Origin: Burkholderia oklahomensis C6786
Lineage (GTDB): Bacteria; Pseudomonadota; Gammaproteobacteria; Burkholderiales; Burkholderiaceae
NCBI RefSeq assembly: GCF_000959365.1
Contig: NZ_CP009556.1
Span: 372,001-436,000 of the forward strand
Reading direction: 5' to 3'
Length of the DNA: 64,000 nucleotides
Below are positions 39,539 through 48,174 of the stretch, in pieces (within the stretch, counting starts at the first letter, position 1; every line of letters starts with the position of its first letter). Made by a program: the position numbers and the translations under genes. The notes under the pieces are model-generated. The model worked only from the letters and a program-made list of their open reading frames with translations. It was not told where the DNA came from and did no database searches.

Positions 39539-41328
39539 TCGAGCGGGATCGCGCCGCGCGCGACCGAAACGTCGCGCGGCGCGGCGGCGGCGCGGCATGG
39601 CGCCGGTGGCTGCCGGGCGTCGCGACGCTGCGCACGTACCAGCGCGCGTGGCTCGCGCGCGACCTGTTCGCGGGCGTCGCGCTGACCGCCGTCCTCGTGC
39701 CGGTCGGCATGAGCTACGCGCAGGCGGCCGGCCTGCCCGTCGTCGCCGGACTGAACGCGACGATCGCCGCGCTCGTCGGCTACGCGATCTTCGGACCAAG
39801 CCGGATCCTCGTGCTCGGCCCCGATTCCGCGCTCGCCGCGCTGATCGCCGGCGCGATCGCGCCGCTCGCGCATGGCGACCCCGCGCGCGCGGTCGCGCTG
39901 TCGGCCGCGCTCGCGCTGATGTCGGGCGGCTTCTGCGTGCTCGCCGGCCTGCTGAAGCTCGGCTTCGTCACCGATCTGTTGTCCAAACCGATTCAGTACG
40001 GCTATCTGAACGGCCTCGCGCTGACGCTGATCGCGAGCCAGCTGCCGAGCCTGTTCGGCGCCGCGCCGTGCGGCGGCACGTTCGTCGACGAAGTGACGAG
40101 CATCGCCGGGACCGTCGCGCGAGGCCGGATCGACGCCGCATCGCTCGTGCTCGGCGCCGGCTGTCTCGCCGGCATCGTGCTGCTGCGACGCGTCGCGCCC
40201 GCGTGGCCCGGCATCCTGATCGCGGTCGCCGCCGCGTCGATCGCCGCCGCGTGGCTCGGCACGGCGCCGGATGCGCACGTCGCGGACGCGCATGTCGCAC
40301 TCGTCGGCCCGCTCGCCGGCAGCATGGCGCTGCCCGGCCTCCCGGCCATATCGCTCGCCGACGCGGGCCGGCTCATCGCCGGCGCGCTTGCGATCGCCAT
40401 GGTGTCGGTGGCCGACATCAGCGTGTTGTCGCGCGTGTTCGCGCAGAACGACGGCCGCGAAACCGACCGCAATCAGGAACTGATCGCGCTCGGCGCGGCG
40501 AACCTGCTCGCCGGCACGCTGCGCGGCTGCGCGGTCAGCAGCAGTTCGTCGCGCACGCCCGTCGCGCTCGCGGCCGGCGCGCGCACGCAGTTGACGAGCG
40601 TCGTCGCGGCAGGCTGCATCGCGCTGCTGCTCGTCGCGCCGACATTGCTCGCCCGCGTGCCGCTCGCGGCGCTCGCGGCGGTCGTCATCTATTCGGCGAG
40701 CGGCCTCGTCGACGTGCGGGCGGTCGTTCGCCTCTTCAATGTGCGCCGCGGCGAATGCGTGGTGTCGGTCCTGTGCTTCGCGGGCGTCGTGCTGCTCGGC
40801 GTCGTGCCGGGCATTCTGCTCGCGGTCGGGCTGTCGCTGCTGTCGTTCGTCTGGCGCGCGTGGCATCCGTACGATACGGTGCTCGGCCGCGTGGAAGGCA
40901 TGCACGGCTATCACGACGTGTCGCGACATCCGGACGCACGGCAGATGCCCGGCCTCGTCGCGTTCCGCTGGGACGCACCGCTGTTTCATGCGAACGCGAC
41001 GATTTTTCGCGACCACGTGCAAGACGCGATCGCCGACGCCGACGCGCCGGTGCGCTGCGTCGTGATCGCGGCCGAGCCGATCACCGACGTCGACGTCACC
41101 GCCGCCGACATGCTCGCGACGCTGCGCGACGAACTCGCCGCGCAGCGGATCACGCTGTATTTCGCGGAGATGAAGGGGCCGGTCAAGGACCGGCTGCGCA
41201 CCTACGGACTCTTCGACAAGATCGGCGCCGATCACTTCTTTCCGACGGTGACGGATGCGGTCTTGCACTTCGCGCAGGCGCGCAAGGAAACGGCGACCGC
41301 GCGGCGGGCGCGGCGGGCGCGGCGTTAG
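39535..41328 (+). CDS. SulP-family anion transporter with STAS domain
   Basis: 597 residues if started at TTG 39535, which overlaps the previous stop as TTGA and has GGA ten bases before. The first in-frame ATG falls inside transmembrane helix 1, so TTG is preferred. About 11-12 transmembrane segments with the SulP signature 'VLVPVGMSYAQAAGLPVVAG', 'SRILVLGPDSALAALIAG' and 'GCAVSSSSSRTPVALAAGAR'. A C-terminal STAS domain follows ('MPGLVAFRWDAPLFHANATI', 'VIAAEPITDVDVTAADMLAT'). It imports sulfate, bicarbonate or an organic anion; the substrate is not defined. Under the nitroreductase FNR-type promoter. Confidence 0.9.
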   Translation: MIERDRAARDRNVARRGGGAAWRRWLPGVATLRTYQRAWLARDLFAGVALTAVLVPVGMSYAQAAGLPVVAGLNATIAALVGYAIFGPSRILVLGPDSALAALIAGAIAPLAHGDPARAVALSAALALMSGGFCVLAGLLKLGFVTDLLSKPIQYGYLNGLALTLIASQLPSLFGAAPCGGTFVDEVTSIAGTVARGRIDAASLVLGAGCLAGIVLLRRVAPAWPGILIAVAAASIAAAWLGTAPDAHVADAHVALVGPLAGSMALPGLPAISLADAGRLIAGALAIAMVSVADISVLSRVFAQNDGRETDRNQELIALGAANLLAGTLRGCAVSSSSSRTPVALAAGARTQLTSVVAAGCIALLLVAPTLLARVPLAALAAVVIYSASGLVDVRAVVRLFNVRRGECVVSVLCFAGVVLLGVVPGILLAVGLSLLSFVWRAWHPYDTVLGRVEGMHGYHDVSRHPDARQMPGLVAFRWDAPLFHANATIFRDHVQDAIADADAPVRCVVIAAEPITDVDVTAADMLATLRDELAAQRITLYFAEMKGPVKDRLRTYGLFDKIGADHFFPTVTDAVLHFAQARKETATARRARRARR

Positions 41329-41688
41329 CGCCTCGACGCGAGGCTGCCGGCGTGCGGCGCACGACGGGAGCGCACGACAGCGATCGCGAGAGGCAAGCCG
41401 GGATGATCGGCGATGTGCACTCCGCAGACATGAAACCGGTTGCGCGAACGCAGCGCGCGCACTCGCGCAGCGCAGCACAACAACACGCCGCAATACGACG
41501 CAACACGGCGCGCATGCAATCACGCACGCAATCAACGCATCGAAAACGACGCCGCTAAACCGGCGATTCGAGACCGCCTTGGCGAAATCGGCGTGATGAA
41601 TTCGATGCGCGAAAGCCCGATAACGACGGCGCGCACGGCACGCGGCGCGCCTTCCACGCCTTCCGCGCTTTCCACACCCGCGCGCCCG
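41329..41688. other. intergenic between convergent SulP and CBS genes
   Basis: 360 bp, no gene recognised. Contains a run of CGCAA/ACGCA-like units around 41450-41540 without clear periodicity. Confidence 0.4.
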
Positions 41689-42138
41689 TCAGCTCCGCGC
41701 CTTCTCCTCGAAGTGAATCTGCCGCCGCGAAACCGACGCGATCTCGTCGAACAGCGACGCCGCGCACGCCAGCACGTCGTCCAGGGACACCATCCCGACG
41801 AGCGCGCCCTCGGCATTCACGACCGGCATCCGGCGCGCGCCCGTCAGCCGCATCCGGTGCGCGATCGTCCACAAGCTGTCCTGCTCGTGGACCACGGCCA
41901 ACGGCGCGGACATGATCTCGCCGACGAACAGCGCGGCGGGATCGACCTCCTTCGCGATCAGCGACAGCACGATGTCGCGGTCGGTCAGCATGCCGACCGG
42001 CTCTTGCGCGCGATCCGTGTCGTCGACGACGATCAGGTCGCCGACGTGGCGGTCGCGCATCAGGTGCGCGGCGTCGAGCACGGTGTCGATGCGGCGACAC
42101 ACGGCGACGTCGCGGGTGCAGATTTCGGCAGCGTTCAC
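41689..42138 (-). CDS. two-CBS-domain protein (Hrp1-like)
   Basis: 149 residues made almost wholly of two CBS motifs: residues 8-62 'DAAHLMRDRHVGDLIVVDD' to 'GMLTDRDIVLSLIA', and 76-130 'MSAPLAVVHEQDSLWTIAHR' to 'RRMPVVNAEGALVGMVSLDD'. CBS pairs bind adenosyl ligands and act as energy sensors. Stand-alone pairs like this are the Hrp1 (Rv2626c) type, a DosR-regulon protein. Its probable FNR-type box is at 42279-42292; the gene is divergent from the SagB-type nitroreductase. Confidence 0.9.
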   Translation of the reverse strand: MNAAEICTRDVAVCRRIDTVLDAAHLMRDRHVGDLIVVDDTDRAQEPVGMLTDRDIVLSLIAKEVDPAALFVGEIMSAPLAVVHEQDSLWTIAHRMRLTGARRMPVVNAEGALVGMVSLDDVLACAASLFDEIASVSRRQIHFEEKARS

Positions 42139-42278
42139 GATCGGCCTCCGTTCATATGCATGGCGAACGCACGCGCCGCAGCTCGCGCCCGCCGGCCTTC
42201 CGGCAACGCAGAGCGCGACGGGGCGCAGCGTCCGCAGAAATATGCAACACAGCGTCGCACGCGCGTCCGCCTTTCATT

Positions 42279-42292
42279 CTGACGCACGTCAA
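42279..42292 (-). promoter_or_regulatory. degenerate FNR/ANR-type box for CBS-domain gene
   Basis: Read leftward, TTGACGTGCGTCAG: the distal half-site ends in G, not A. GACGCT (42256-42251) is the best -10-like hexamer, one base off the usual spacing. Weaker than the other six boxes. Confidence 0.5.
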
Positions 42293-42325
42293 CATCGCCG
42301 GCACGCGCGCGGCGGCGTGCGACGC

Positions 42326-42339
42326 TTGATCGGGATCAG
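42326..42339 (+). promoter_or_regulatory. FNR/ANR-type box for SagB-type nitroreductase
   Basis: TTGATCGGGATCAG. TATCGT (42361-42366) begins exactly 28.5 bp from the centre; predicted start near 42374, 54 bp before the gene. Confidence 0.7.
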
Positions 42340-42427
42340 TTCGGCGTGCGACACACTCGCTATCGTTGAGAAGCGAGCGCGCTCGCGAGCGGGTGCGGCG
42401 CGGTTTTCCACTGTCTTGGAGACGGAC

Positions 42428-43096
42428 ATGAGCGACCCCGAACTGCTGACCTATCAACCGATCGCCGTAGCATTGCCCGCGCCCGCGGAAGAGGCGGCGC
42501 CCGCGATCGTCGATCTGCCGCAACCCGATCTCGGCGCGGGCCTGCCGCTGATGGCCGCGCTGTCGCTGCGGGCGAGCACGCGCGAATTCTCGTCCGCGAC
42601 GCTCGCGCCGACGACGCTCGGCGAACTGCTGTGGGCGGCCGGCGGCGTCAACCGTCCGGTGACGGGCGGCCGCACCGCGCCGTCCGCGCACGCATTCAAC
42701 GAGATCGACATCTACGTCGCGCTGCCCGACGGCGTCTACCGCTACGATCCGGTGCTGCACCGGCTGCTGCTGAAGCGCTCGATCGACGCGCGCAATCTGA
42801 CCGGCTATCAGGACTTCGTCGGCGCCGCGCCGCTCGACCTCGTCTACGTCGTGCGATCGTCGCGTCTGCAATCGATGCCGAAACCGCTGCGCGAGACGTT
42901 CTCCGCGGTGGCGGCGGGCGCGATCGCGCAAAACGTCGCGCTGTATTGCGCGTCGGCGGGACTCGGCTGCGTGGTGCGTGGCTGGATCAACCATCGGCTG
43001 CTCGCCGACGCGCTCAGCCTGAACGAAGACGAATTGCCGATCCTCGCGCAGACGGTCGGCATGCCGGTTGCGCACGCGGGCGGCGCGCACGCCTGA
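42428..43096 (+). CDS. SagB-type nitroreductase-family oxidoreductase
   Basis: 222 residues, GGAGA before ATG 42428; the frame is open far upstream. 'LPLMAALSLRASTREFSSAT' and 'LGELLWAAGGVNRPVTGGRT' / 'TAPSAHAFNEIDIYVALPDG' are the FMN-binding signature of the SagB/ThcOx nitroreductase branch. Also seen are 'VAAGAIAQNVALYCASAGLG' and 'LAQTVGMPV'. SagB enzymes in peptide clusters oxidise azolines, but no precursor peptide or cyclodehydratase is nearby. Here it is more likely a free-standing flavin reductase of the low-oxygen set. Confidence 0.88.
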   Translation: MSDPELLTYQPIAVALPAPAEEAAPAIVDLPQPDLGAGLPLMAALSLRASTREFSSATLAPTTLGELLWAAGGVNRPVTGGRTAPSAHAFNEIDIYVALPDGVYRYDPVLHRLLLKRSIDARNLTGYQDFVGAAPLDLVYVVRSSRLQSMPKPLRETFSAVAAGAIAQNVALYCASAGLGCVVRGWINHRLLADALSLNEDELPILAQTVGMPVAHAGGAHA

Positions 43097-43329
43097 ACTT
43101 CGCGCGATCCCGCTGCGCCGATGCGGGCGGGATCGCTGCGCGCGGGCGAGGCGTAGCTCGTCACGGCTGAGGTTTCTCGCAGCGCACGCGCTGCGCCGCG
43201 TGCGCTGCGTTGTGCGCAACGCGCGCCGCGTCACATCAGGAAGACAAGGAACCGCCGACGCACCGCCAAAGGCGCGCCGGCCCGCATCGCAAAGCAACGC
43301 GCCGCGTGAACCGCGGCGCGCACGCGCGC

Positions 43330-43764
43330 TCAGCTTATCGCCAGCCTCTTCTTTTCCGCAGTCGCCTTCTTCGGCAGCGTCAGCGCCAGCACGCCGTCCT
43401 GATACTGCGCGGTCGCGGCGTCACGGTCGATTTCGCTCGCGAGCGAGAAGGATCGGCTGAACTCGCCCGAATAGCGTTCGCGCCGGATCACGCGCTCGCC
43501 TTCCTTCAGTTCCTTGTTCCGCTCGACCTTCGCGTTGATCGACACAGCGTTGCCTTCGATCTGCACGGTGATGTCGTTCTTGTCGACGCCCGGCAGCTCG
43601 GCTTTGACAATATAGGACTGGTCGTTTTCGGTCACGTCGATCTTCACCGATGCGAGCTTCTCTTCCTCGACGTCCATCATGCCGCGCAGCGGACGGAACA
43701 AGCCCTGGAACAGATCGGACATCGGTTCCAGCGAAAACGGGTCGTAACGCGTCAAATTGCTCAT
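43330..43764 (-). CDS. Hsp20 (alpha-crystallin-type) small heat shock protein
   Basis: 144 residues from ATG 43764 behind GGAGAGAG. 'MSNLTRYDPFSLEPMSDLFQ' start, then the alpha-crystallin domain: 'KIDVTENDQSYIVKAELPGV', 'DITVQIEGNAVSINAKVERN', 'RRERYSGEFSRSFSLASEID' and the closing 'DGVLALTLPKKA'. The C-terminus has a short extension ending in 'KKRLAIS', where an I-x-I/V anchor would be. It holds unfolded proteins in stress. An FNR-type box with a TACGCT -10 lies 148 bp upstream; HspX, the mycobacterial equivalent, is the hallmark of the DosR regulon. Confidence 0.93.
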   Translation of the reverse strand: MSNLTRYDPFSLEPMSDLFQGLFRPLRGMMDVEEEKLASVKIDVTENDQSYIVKAELPGVDKNDITVQIEGNAVSINAKVERNKELKEGERVIRRERYSGEFSRSFSLASEIDRDAATAQYQDGVLALTLPKKATAEKKRLAIS

Positions 43765-43911
43765 TGCTCTCTCCTGGAATTCGCAGCCGCGCACGATGCG
43801 CGGCCGACACCGCGGACGACATCCGGCACATGCCGAACGCCCCTCAATGACCTGATGCCGATCGGATCGATACCGCTGGTTTTCAGCGTAGCGACACGGG
43901 TCCGTCCGGCA

Positions 43912-43925
43912 TTGACGTGCGTCAA
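43912..43925 (-). promoter_or_regulatory. FNR/ANR-type box for Hsp20
   Basis: TTGACGTGCGTCAA. Reading left, TACGCT (43890-43885) begins 28.5 bp from the centre, the same hexamer and spacing as at the DksA-like promoter. Predicted start near 43877. Confidence 0.75.
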
Positions 43926-44074
43926 TCGGTGGTCACGCTTGCCATGCGCCGAACGCATCCGGCGCCGATCGGCGCGCGTGTCGACGTTTCGCCCCTATCG
44001 ATTTCGTTCCCGGTTCGATTCGACGATGCGCCGCGCGAAAATCCTCGGCACGCATGCGTCGTCGCTCGCCGCAG

Positions 44075-44098
44075 CCGTGACCGGCAGGCCGGTCACGG
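44075..44098. repeat. 10-bp stem hairpin
   Basis: CCGTGACCGG (44075-44084) and CCGGTCACGG (44089-44098) form a perfect stem with a 4-base loop. No U-tract follows on either strand. It separates the Hsp20 promoter from the soeA promoter region. Confidence 0.5.
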
Positions 44099-44342
44099 GA
44101 TCGCTATCTGCGCGCTACCGTCGCGCCGCGAGGCTCGGCATCGCGCCCCCGGCTCCGCAAGCGCCGTCGCCACGCACGAGCGAGCGCGGGGCTTCGAGAC
44201 GACATGGCCGAAGTCTGTTCATCAGCATGTATTGCGCAAAACGGGCCGTACCGAGATCGACGGAGGCCGGCCGCATCGTTCGCGCGTTCGCGCGTCCGTC
44301 GCGAATCGACGATCTATCAGCCTCGCCGATGACTTCAGTTTG

Positions 44343-44354
44343 AAATCGCGATTT
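44343..44354. promoter_or_regulatory. 12-bp palindrome upstream of soeA
   Basis: AAATCGCGATTT, 89 bp before the soeA start, in the AT-richest part of this gap. Position and symmetry suit an operator of the molybdoenzyme operon. Confidence 0.4.
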
Positions 44355-44442
44355 GTCATACCGGAGCGCCGCACATAGCATGCAAAGCGCGAGTCGACAT
44401 CCGTCGCGCTCGCTTCGACGGAACCTTCGACAAAGAGCGAAC

Positions 44443-47364
44443 ATGGACGATCGTGTGCGAGCCGGAAACGAGCAACTCGAAGTCAAGACGACAACCTGCT
44501 ACATGTGCGCGTGCCGCTGCGGAATCCGCGTGCATCTGCGAAACGGTGAAGTCCGCTATATCGACGGCAACCCCGATCACCCGCTCAACCAAGGCGTGAT
44601 CTGCGCGAAAGGCGCGTCGGGAATCATGAAGCAGTACTCGCCCGCGCGGCTCACGCAGCCGCTGATGCGCAAGGCGGGCGCCGAGCGCGGCGGCGCGCAG
44701 TTCGAGCCGGTGTCGTGGGACGTCGCGTTCGCCGTGCTCGAAAAGCGGCTCGCGCATCTGCGCGCGACCGATCCGAAGCAATTCGCGCTCTTCACCGGCC
44801 GCGACCAGATGCAGGCGCTGACGGGCCTCTTCGCGAAACAATTCGGCACGCCCAATTACGCGGCGCACGGCGGCTTCTGCTCGGCGAACATGGCGGCCGG
44901 CATGATCTACACGATCGGCGGCTCGTTCTGGGAATTCGGCGGCCCCGATCTCGATCGCGCGAAGCTGTTTTTCATGATCGGCACCGCCGAGGACCATCAT
45001 TCGAATCCGCTGAAAATCGCGATTTCGAAGTTCAAGCGCGCGGGCGGCCGGTTCGTCGCGATCAATCCGATCCGCACCGGCTACGCGGCGATCGCCGACG
45101 AATGGGTGCCGATTCGTCCCGGCACCGACGGCGCGCTGTTCATGGCGATGATTCGCGAGCTGATCGAGACGGAGCGCTACGACCGCGATTTCGTCACGCG
45201 CTACACGAACGCGGCCGAGCTGCTCGACATGCGCGCCGACGCCGACACGTTTGGGCTCTTCGTGCGCGACCCGGCCACGCCCGAGCGCAATCCGCTGTTT
45301 CCGCAGGATCATCTGTGGTGGGATCTCGGCAGCGGCCGGCCCGTGCCGCATCACACGCGCGGCGCGACGCCCGCGCTCGACGGCCGCTACGCGCTCGACG
45401 ACGGCACGCCCGTCGCGCCGTCGTTCGCGCTGCTGCGCGAGCGCGTCGCCGAATGCACGCCGGAATGGGCCGAACGAATCACGGGCATATCGGCCGACAC
45501 GATCCGGCGGCTCGCGCGCGAAATGGCGGACGTCGCGCGCGATCACAAGATCACGCTGCCGATCCGCTGGACCGACGCGTGGGGCGAGACGCACGACGCC
45601 GTCACAGGCAATCCGGTCGCGTTCCATGCGATGCGCGGACTCGCCGCTCACTCGAACGGCTTCCAGTCGATCCGCGCGCTCGCGGTGCTGATGTCGCTGC
45701 TCGGGACGATCGACCGGCCGGGCGGATTCCGCCACAAATCGCCGTATCCGCGCGCGGTGCCGCCTTCGGCGAAACCGCCGAACGGCCCCGACGCGGTGCG
45801 CCCGGACACGCCGCTCGCGGCGGGCCCGCTCGGCTGGCCCGCCGCGCCCGAGGATCTGTTCGTCGACGAGCAAGGCGGCCCGGTGCGGATCGACAAGGCG
45901 TTTTCGTGGGAATACCCGCTCGCGGTGCACGGGCTGATGCACAGCGTGATCACGAACGCGTGGCGCGGCGATCCCTACCCGATCGACACGCTGATGATCT
46001 TCATGGCCAACATGGCGTGGAATTCGTCGATGAACACGGTCGAGGTCCGCAAGATGCTCGCGGACAAGCACGAGAACGGCGAATACAAGATTCCGTTCAT
46101 CGTCGTGTGCGACGCGTTCCAGTCCGAAATGACCGCGTTCGCCGATCTGATCCTGCCCGACACGACGTATCTCGAACGGCACGACGCGATGTCGATGCTC
46201 GACCGGCCGATCTCCGAATTCGACGGACCGGCGGACTCGGTGCGCATACCGGTCGTGCCGCCGACCGGCGAATGCAAGCCGTTCCAGGAAGTGCTGATCG
46301 AGCTCGCGAGCCGGCTGAAGCTGCCCGCGTTCACGAACGCCGACGGCACGCGCAAATTCCGCGACTATCCGGACTTCATCGTCAACTATCAGACTGCGCC
46401 CGATTCGGGCGTCGGCTTCCTGATGGGCTGGCGCGGCGAGGACGGCGGCGGCGCGCTCGTCGGCAAGCCGAATCCGCGCCAATGGAACGAATACGCGAAG
46501 CACGGCTGTGTCTTTCACTACACGCTGCCGGAGACGCTGCAATACATGCGCGGCTGCAACGGCCCGTATCTGAAATGGGCGGTCGAGAAAGGCTTCCGGA
46601 AGTTCGACGAGCCGATCGTGATCCACCTGTATTCGGACGTGATGCAGAAATTCCGTCTCGCCGCGCAGGGCAAGACAAGCGGCCGGCAGCCGCCCGATCG
46701 CCTGCGCGCGCGCATTGCGCGCCATTTCGATCCGCTGCCGTTCTGGTACGAGCCGCTCGAGCTCGGCGCAACCGATCTGCGGCGCTACCCGCTCGCCGCC
46801 GTCACGCAGCGGCCGATGGCGATGTACCACTCGTGGGATTCGCAGAACGCGTGGCTGCGGCAGATTCATGGGGAGAACCATCTGTTCGTGAACCCGAGGA
46901 TCGCGCGCGACGCTGGGATCGCGGACGGCGGCTGGATCTACGTCGAGTCGCAATGGGGCAAGGTGCGCTGCCGCGCGCGCTACAGCGAGGTCGTCGAGCC
47001 GGGCACCGTGTGGACCTGGAACGCGATCGGCAAGGCGGCGGGCGCGTGGAATCTCGGGCCGGACGCGAACGAATCGCAGCACGGCTTCCTGCTGAATCAC
47101 GTGATCACCGACGAGCTGCCCGGCGACACCGCGCGTGCGCCGCGCATCTCGAACTCCGATCCGATCACCGGTCAGGCCGCGTGGTACGACGTGCGCGTGC
47201 GCATCTATCCGGCCGAAGCGGATGCCGACCATACGCTGCCGCAGTTCGCGCCGATGCCGGCGCTGCCCGGCGTGACGGGCGCGGTTCGCCGCATCGTGCA
47301 GGGCTATTTCGCAGGCCGGGGCGAATTCGCCGCCCGGCTGCGCAATCCGGCGAAACGCCGTTGA
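44443..47364 (+). CDS. soeA: molybdopterin oxidoreductase catalytic subunit, SoeA-like sulfite dehydrogenase
   Basis: 973 residues from ATG 44443. N-terminal 4Fe-4S site C-Y-M-C-A-C-R-C ... 'GVICAKG'. A probable Mo ligand is the Cys in 'HGGFCSANMAAG', as in Psr/Phs-type enzymes. MGD-binding stretches are 'FMANMAWNSSMNTVEVRKML' and the C-terminal barrel 'GWIYVESQWGKVRCRARYSE'. There is no twin-arginine signal, so it stays in the cytoplasm. Length, lack of signal and its two partner genes match SoeABC, which oxidises sulfite to sulfate and passes electrons to quinone. Another sulfur or organic substrate remains possible. Confidence 0.75.
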   Translation: MDDRVRAGNEQLEVKTTTCYMCACRCGIRVHLRNGEVRYIDGNPDHPLNQGVICAKGASGIMKQYSPARLTQPLMRKAGAERGGAQFEPVSWDVAFAVLEKRLAHLRATDPKQFALFTGRDQMQALTGLFAKQFGTPNYAAHGGFCSANMAAGMIYTIGGSFWEFGGPDLDRAKLFFMIGTAEDHHSNPLKIAISKFKRAGGRFVAINPIRTGYAAIADEWVPIRPGTDGALFMAMIRELIETERYDRDFVTRYTNAAELLDMRADADTFGLFVRDPATPERNPLFPQDHLWWDLGSGRPVPHHTRGATPALDGRYALDDGTPVAPSFALLRERVAECTPEWAERITGISADTIRRLAREMADVARDHKITLPIRWTDAWGETHDAVTGNPVAFHAMRGLAAHSNGFQSIRALAVLMSLLGTIDRPGGFRHKSPYPRAVPPSAKPPNGPDAVRPDTPLAAGPLGWPAAPEDLFVDEQGGPVRIDKAFSWEYPLAVHGLMHSVITNAWRGDPYPIDTLMIFMANMAWNSSMNTVEVRKMLADKHENGEYKIPFIVVCDAFQSEMTAFADLILPDTTYLERHDAMSMLDRPISEFDGPADSVRIPVVPPTGECKPFQEVLIELASRLKLPAFTNADGTRKFRDYPDFIVNYQTAPDSGVGFLMGWRGEDGGGALVGKPNPRQWNEYAKHGCVFHYTLPETLQYMRGCNGPYLKWAVEKGFRKFDEPIVIHLYSDVMQKFRLAAQGKTSGRQPPDRLRARIARHFDPLPFWYEPLELGATDLRRYPLAAVTQRPMAMYHSWDSQNAWLRQIHGENHLFVNPRIARDAGIADGGWIYVESQWGKVRCRARYSEVVEPGTVWTWNAIGKAAGAWNLGPDANESQHGFLLNHVITDELPGDTARAPRISNSDPITGQAAWYDVRVRIYPAEADADHTLPQFAPMPALPGVTGAVRRIVQGYFAGRGEFAARLRNPAKRR

Positions 47365-47380
47365 CGAGGAGGAGCATGCG

Positions 47381-48127
47381 ATGACGCATATGGCGCTCGT
47401 AATCGATCTGAACGTGTGCGTGGGATGCCACGCGTGCGTGACGAGCTGCAAGGAATGGAATACGTCGGGCGAAGCGGGCGCGCTGTCGGATGCGCGCCCG
47501 TACGACGCCGATCCGTCCGGCACGTTCTTCAACCGCGTGCAGACGTTCGAGGCGGGCGAATTCCCGCTCGCCGACACGATCCATTTCCCGAAGTCGTGCC
47601 TGCATTGCGAGGACCCGCCGTGCGTGCCCGTATGCCCGACGGGCGCGAGCTACAAGCGCAAGGAAGACGGGCTCGTGCTCGTCGACTACGACAAGTGCAT
47701 CGGCTGCAAGTACTGCGCGTGGGCGTGCCCGTACGGCGCGCGCGAGCTCGACGAGGCGCGCAAGGAGATGACGAAGTGCACGCTCTGCGCGGACCGTATC
47801 CATAACGACGCGCTGCCCGAGCGCGATCGCAAGCCCGCGTGCGTGCTCGCGTGCCCGACTTCGGCGCGCCTCTTCGGCGACATTCACGATCCGGAATCGG
47901 TCGTGTCGCAAGCGATTCGCGAGCGCGGCGGCTATCAGCTGATGCCGGAATGGGGAACGCGTCCCGCGAATCACTATCTGCCCCGACGCACGACGACCGC
48001 ATGCGGCGGCGGCGGCGGCGACGCGTGCTCGTGCCGATCGGCCGGCGAGGAACCGGCGCTCGCTTCGGCCGGCAGCGAACTCGCGCACGAGCAAGTGCAT
48101 CTCGCCGCGCTCGCGAAGCGCGTCTGA
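47381..48127 (+). CDS. soeB: four-cluster ferredoxin subunit, SoeB-like
   Basis: 248 residues, GAGGAG before ATG 47381. Four Cys groups for 4Fe-4S clusters: 'CVGCHACVTSCKEWN', 'CLHCEDPPCVPVCPTG', 'CIGCKYCAWACPYGA' and C-T-L-C ... 'RKPACVLACPTSARL'. It carries electrons from the molybdenum subunit to the membrane anchor. The C-terminal tail has an odd Gly/Cys-rich patch 'CGGGGGDACSCRSAGEE' not needed for the four clusters. Starts 16 bp after soeA. Confidence 0.85.
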   Translation: MTHMALVIDLNVCVGCHACVTSCKEWNTSGEAGALSDARPYDADPSGTFFNRVQTFEAGEFPLADTIHFPKSCLHCEDPPCVPVCPTGASYKRKEDGLVLVDYDKCIGCKYCAWACPYGARELDEARKEMTKCTLCADRIHNDALPERDRKPACVLACPTSARLFGDIHDPESVVSQAIRERGGYQLMPEWGTRPANHYLPRRTTTACGGGGGDACSCRSAGEEPALASAGSELAHEQVHLAALAKRV

Positions 48128-48174
48128 ACACGCCGCGCGCCGGCGCTATCGACACCGAATCTGGAGCAATACGA

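Larger units (their letters stand above)
43926..44442. other. upstream region of the molybdoenzyme operon
   Basis: 517 bp between the Hsp20 promoter and soeA, no gene recognised. It holds a 10-bp-stem hairpin (44075-44098) and a 12-bp palindrome (44343-44354). No FNR-type box points at soeA. Confidence 0.5.

Noticed and set aside
42428..43096. SagB-type enzyme as part of an azole-peptide (RiPP) cluster
   Set aside because: No precursor peptide, cyclodehydratase or YcaO gene nearby, and its promoter places it with the low-oxygen genes.
44356..47577. Open frame of over 1,000 codons on the minus strand opposite soeA
   Set aside because: Arg/Ala/His-rich, no family features, and fully antisense to a gene with clear iron-sulfur and molybdopterin motifs. 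A by-product of high GC.
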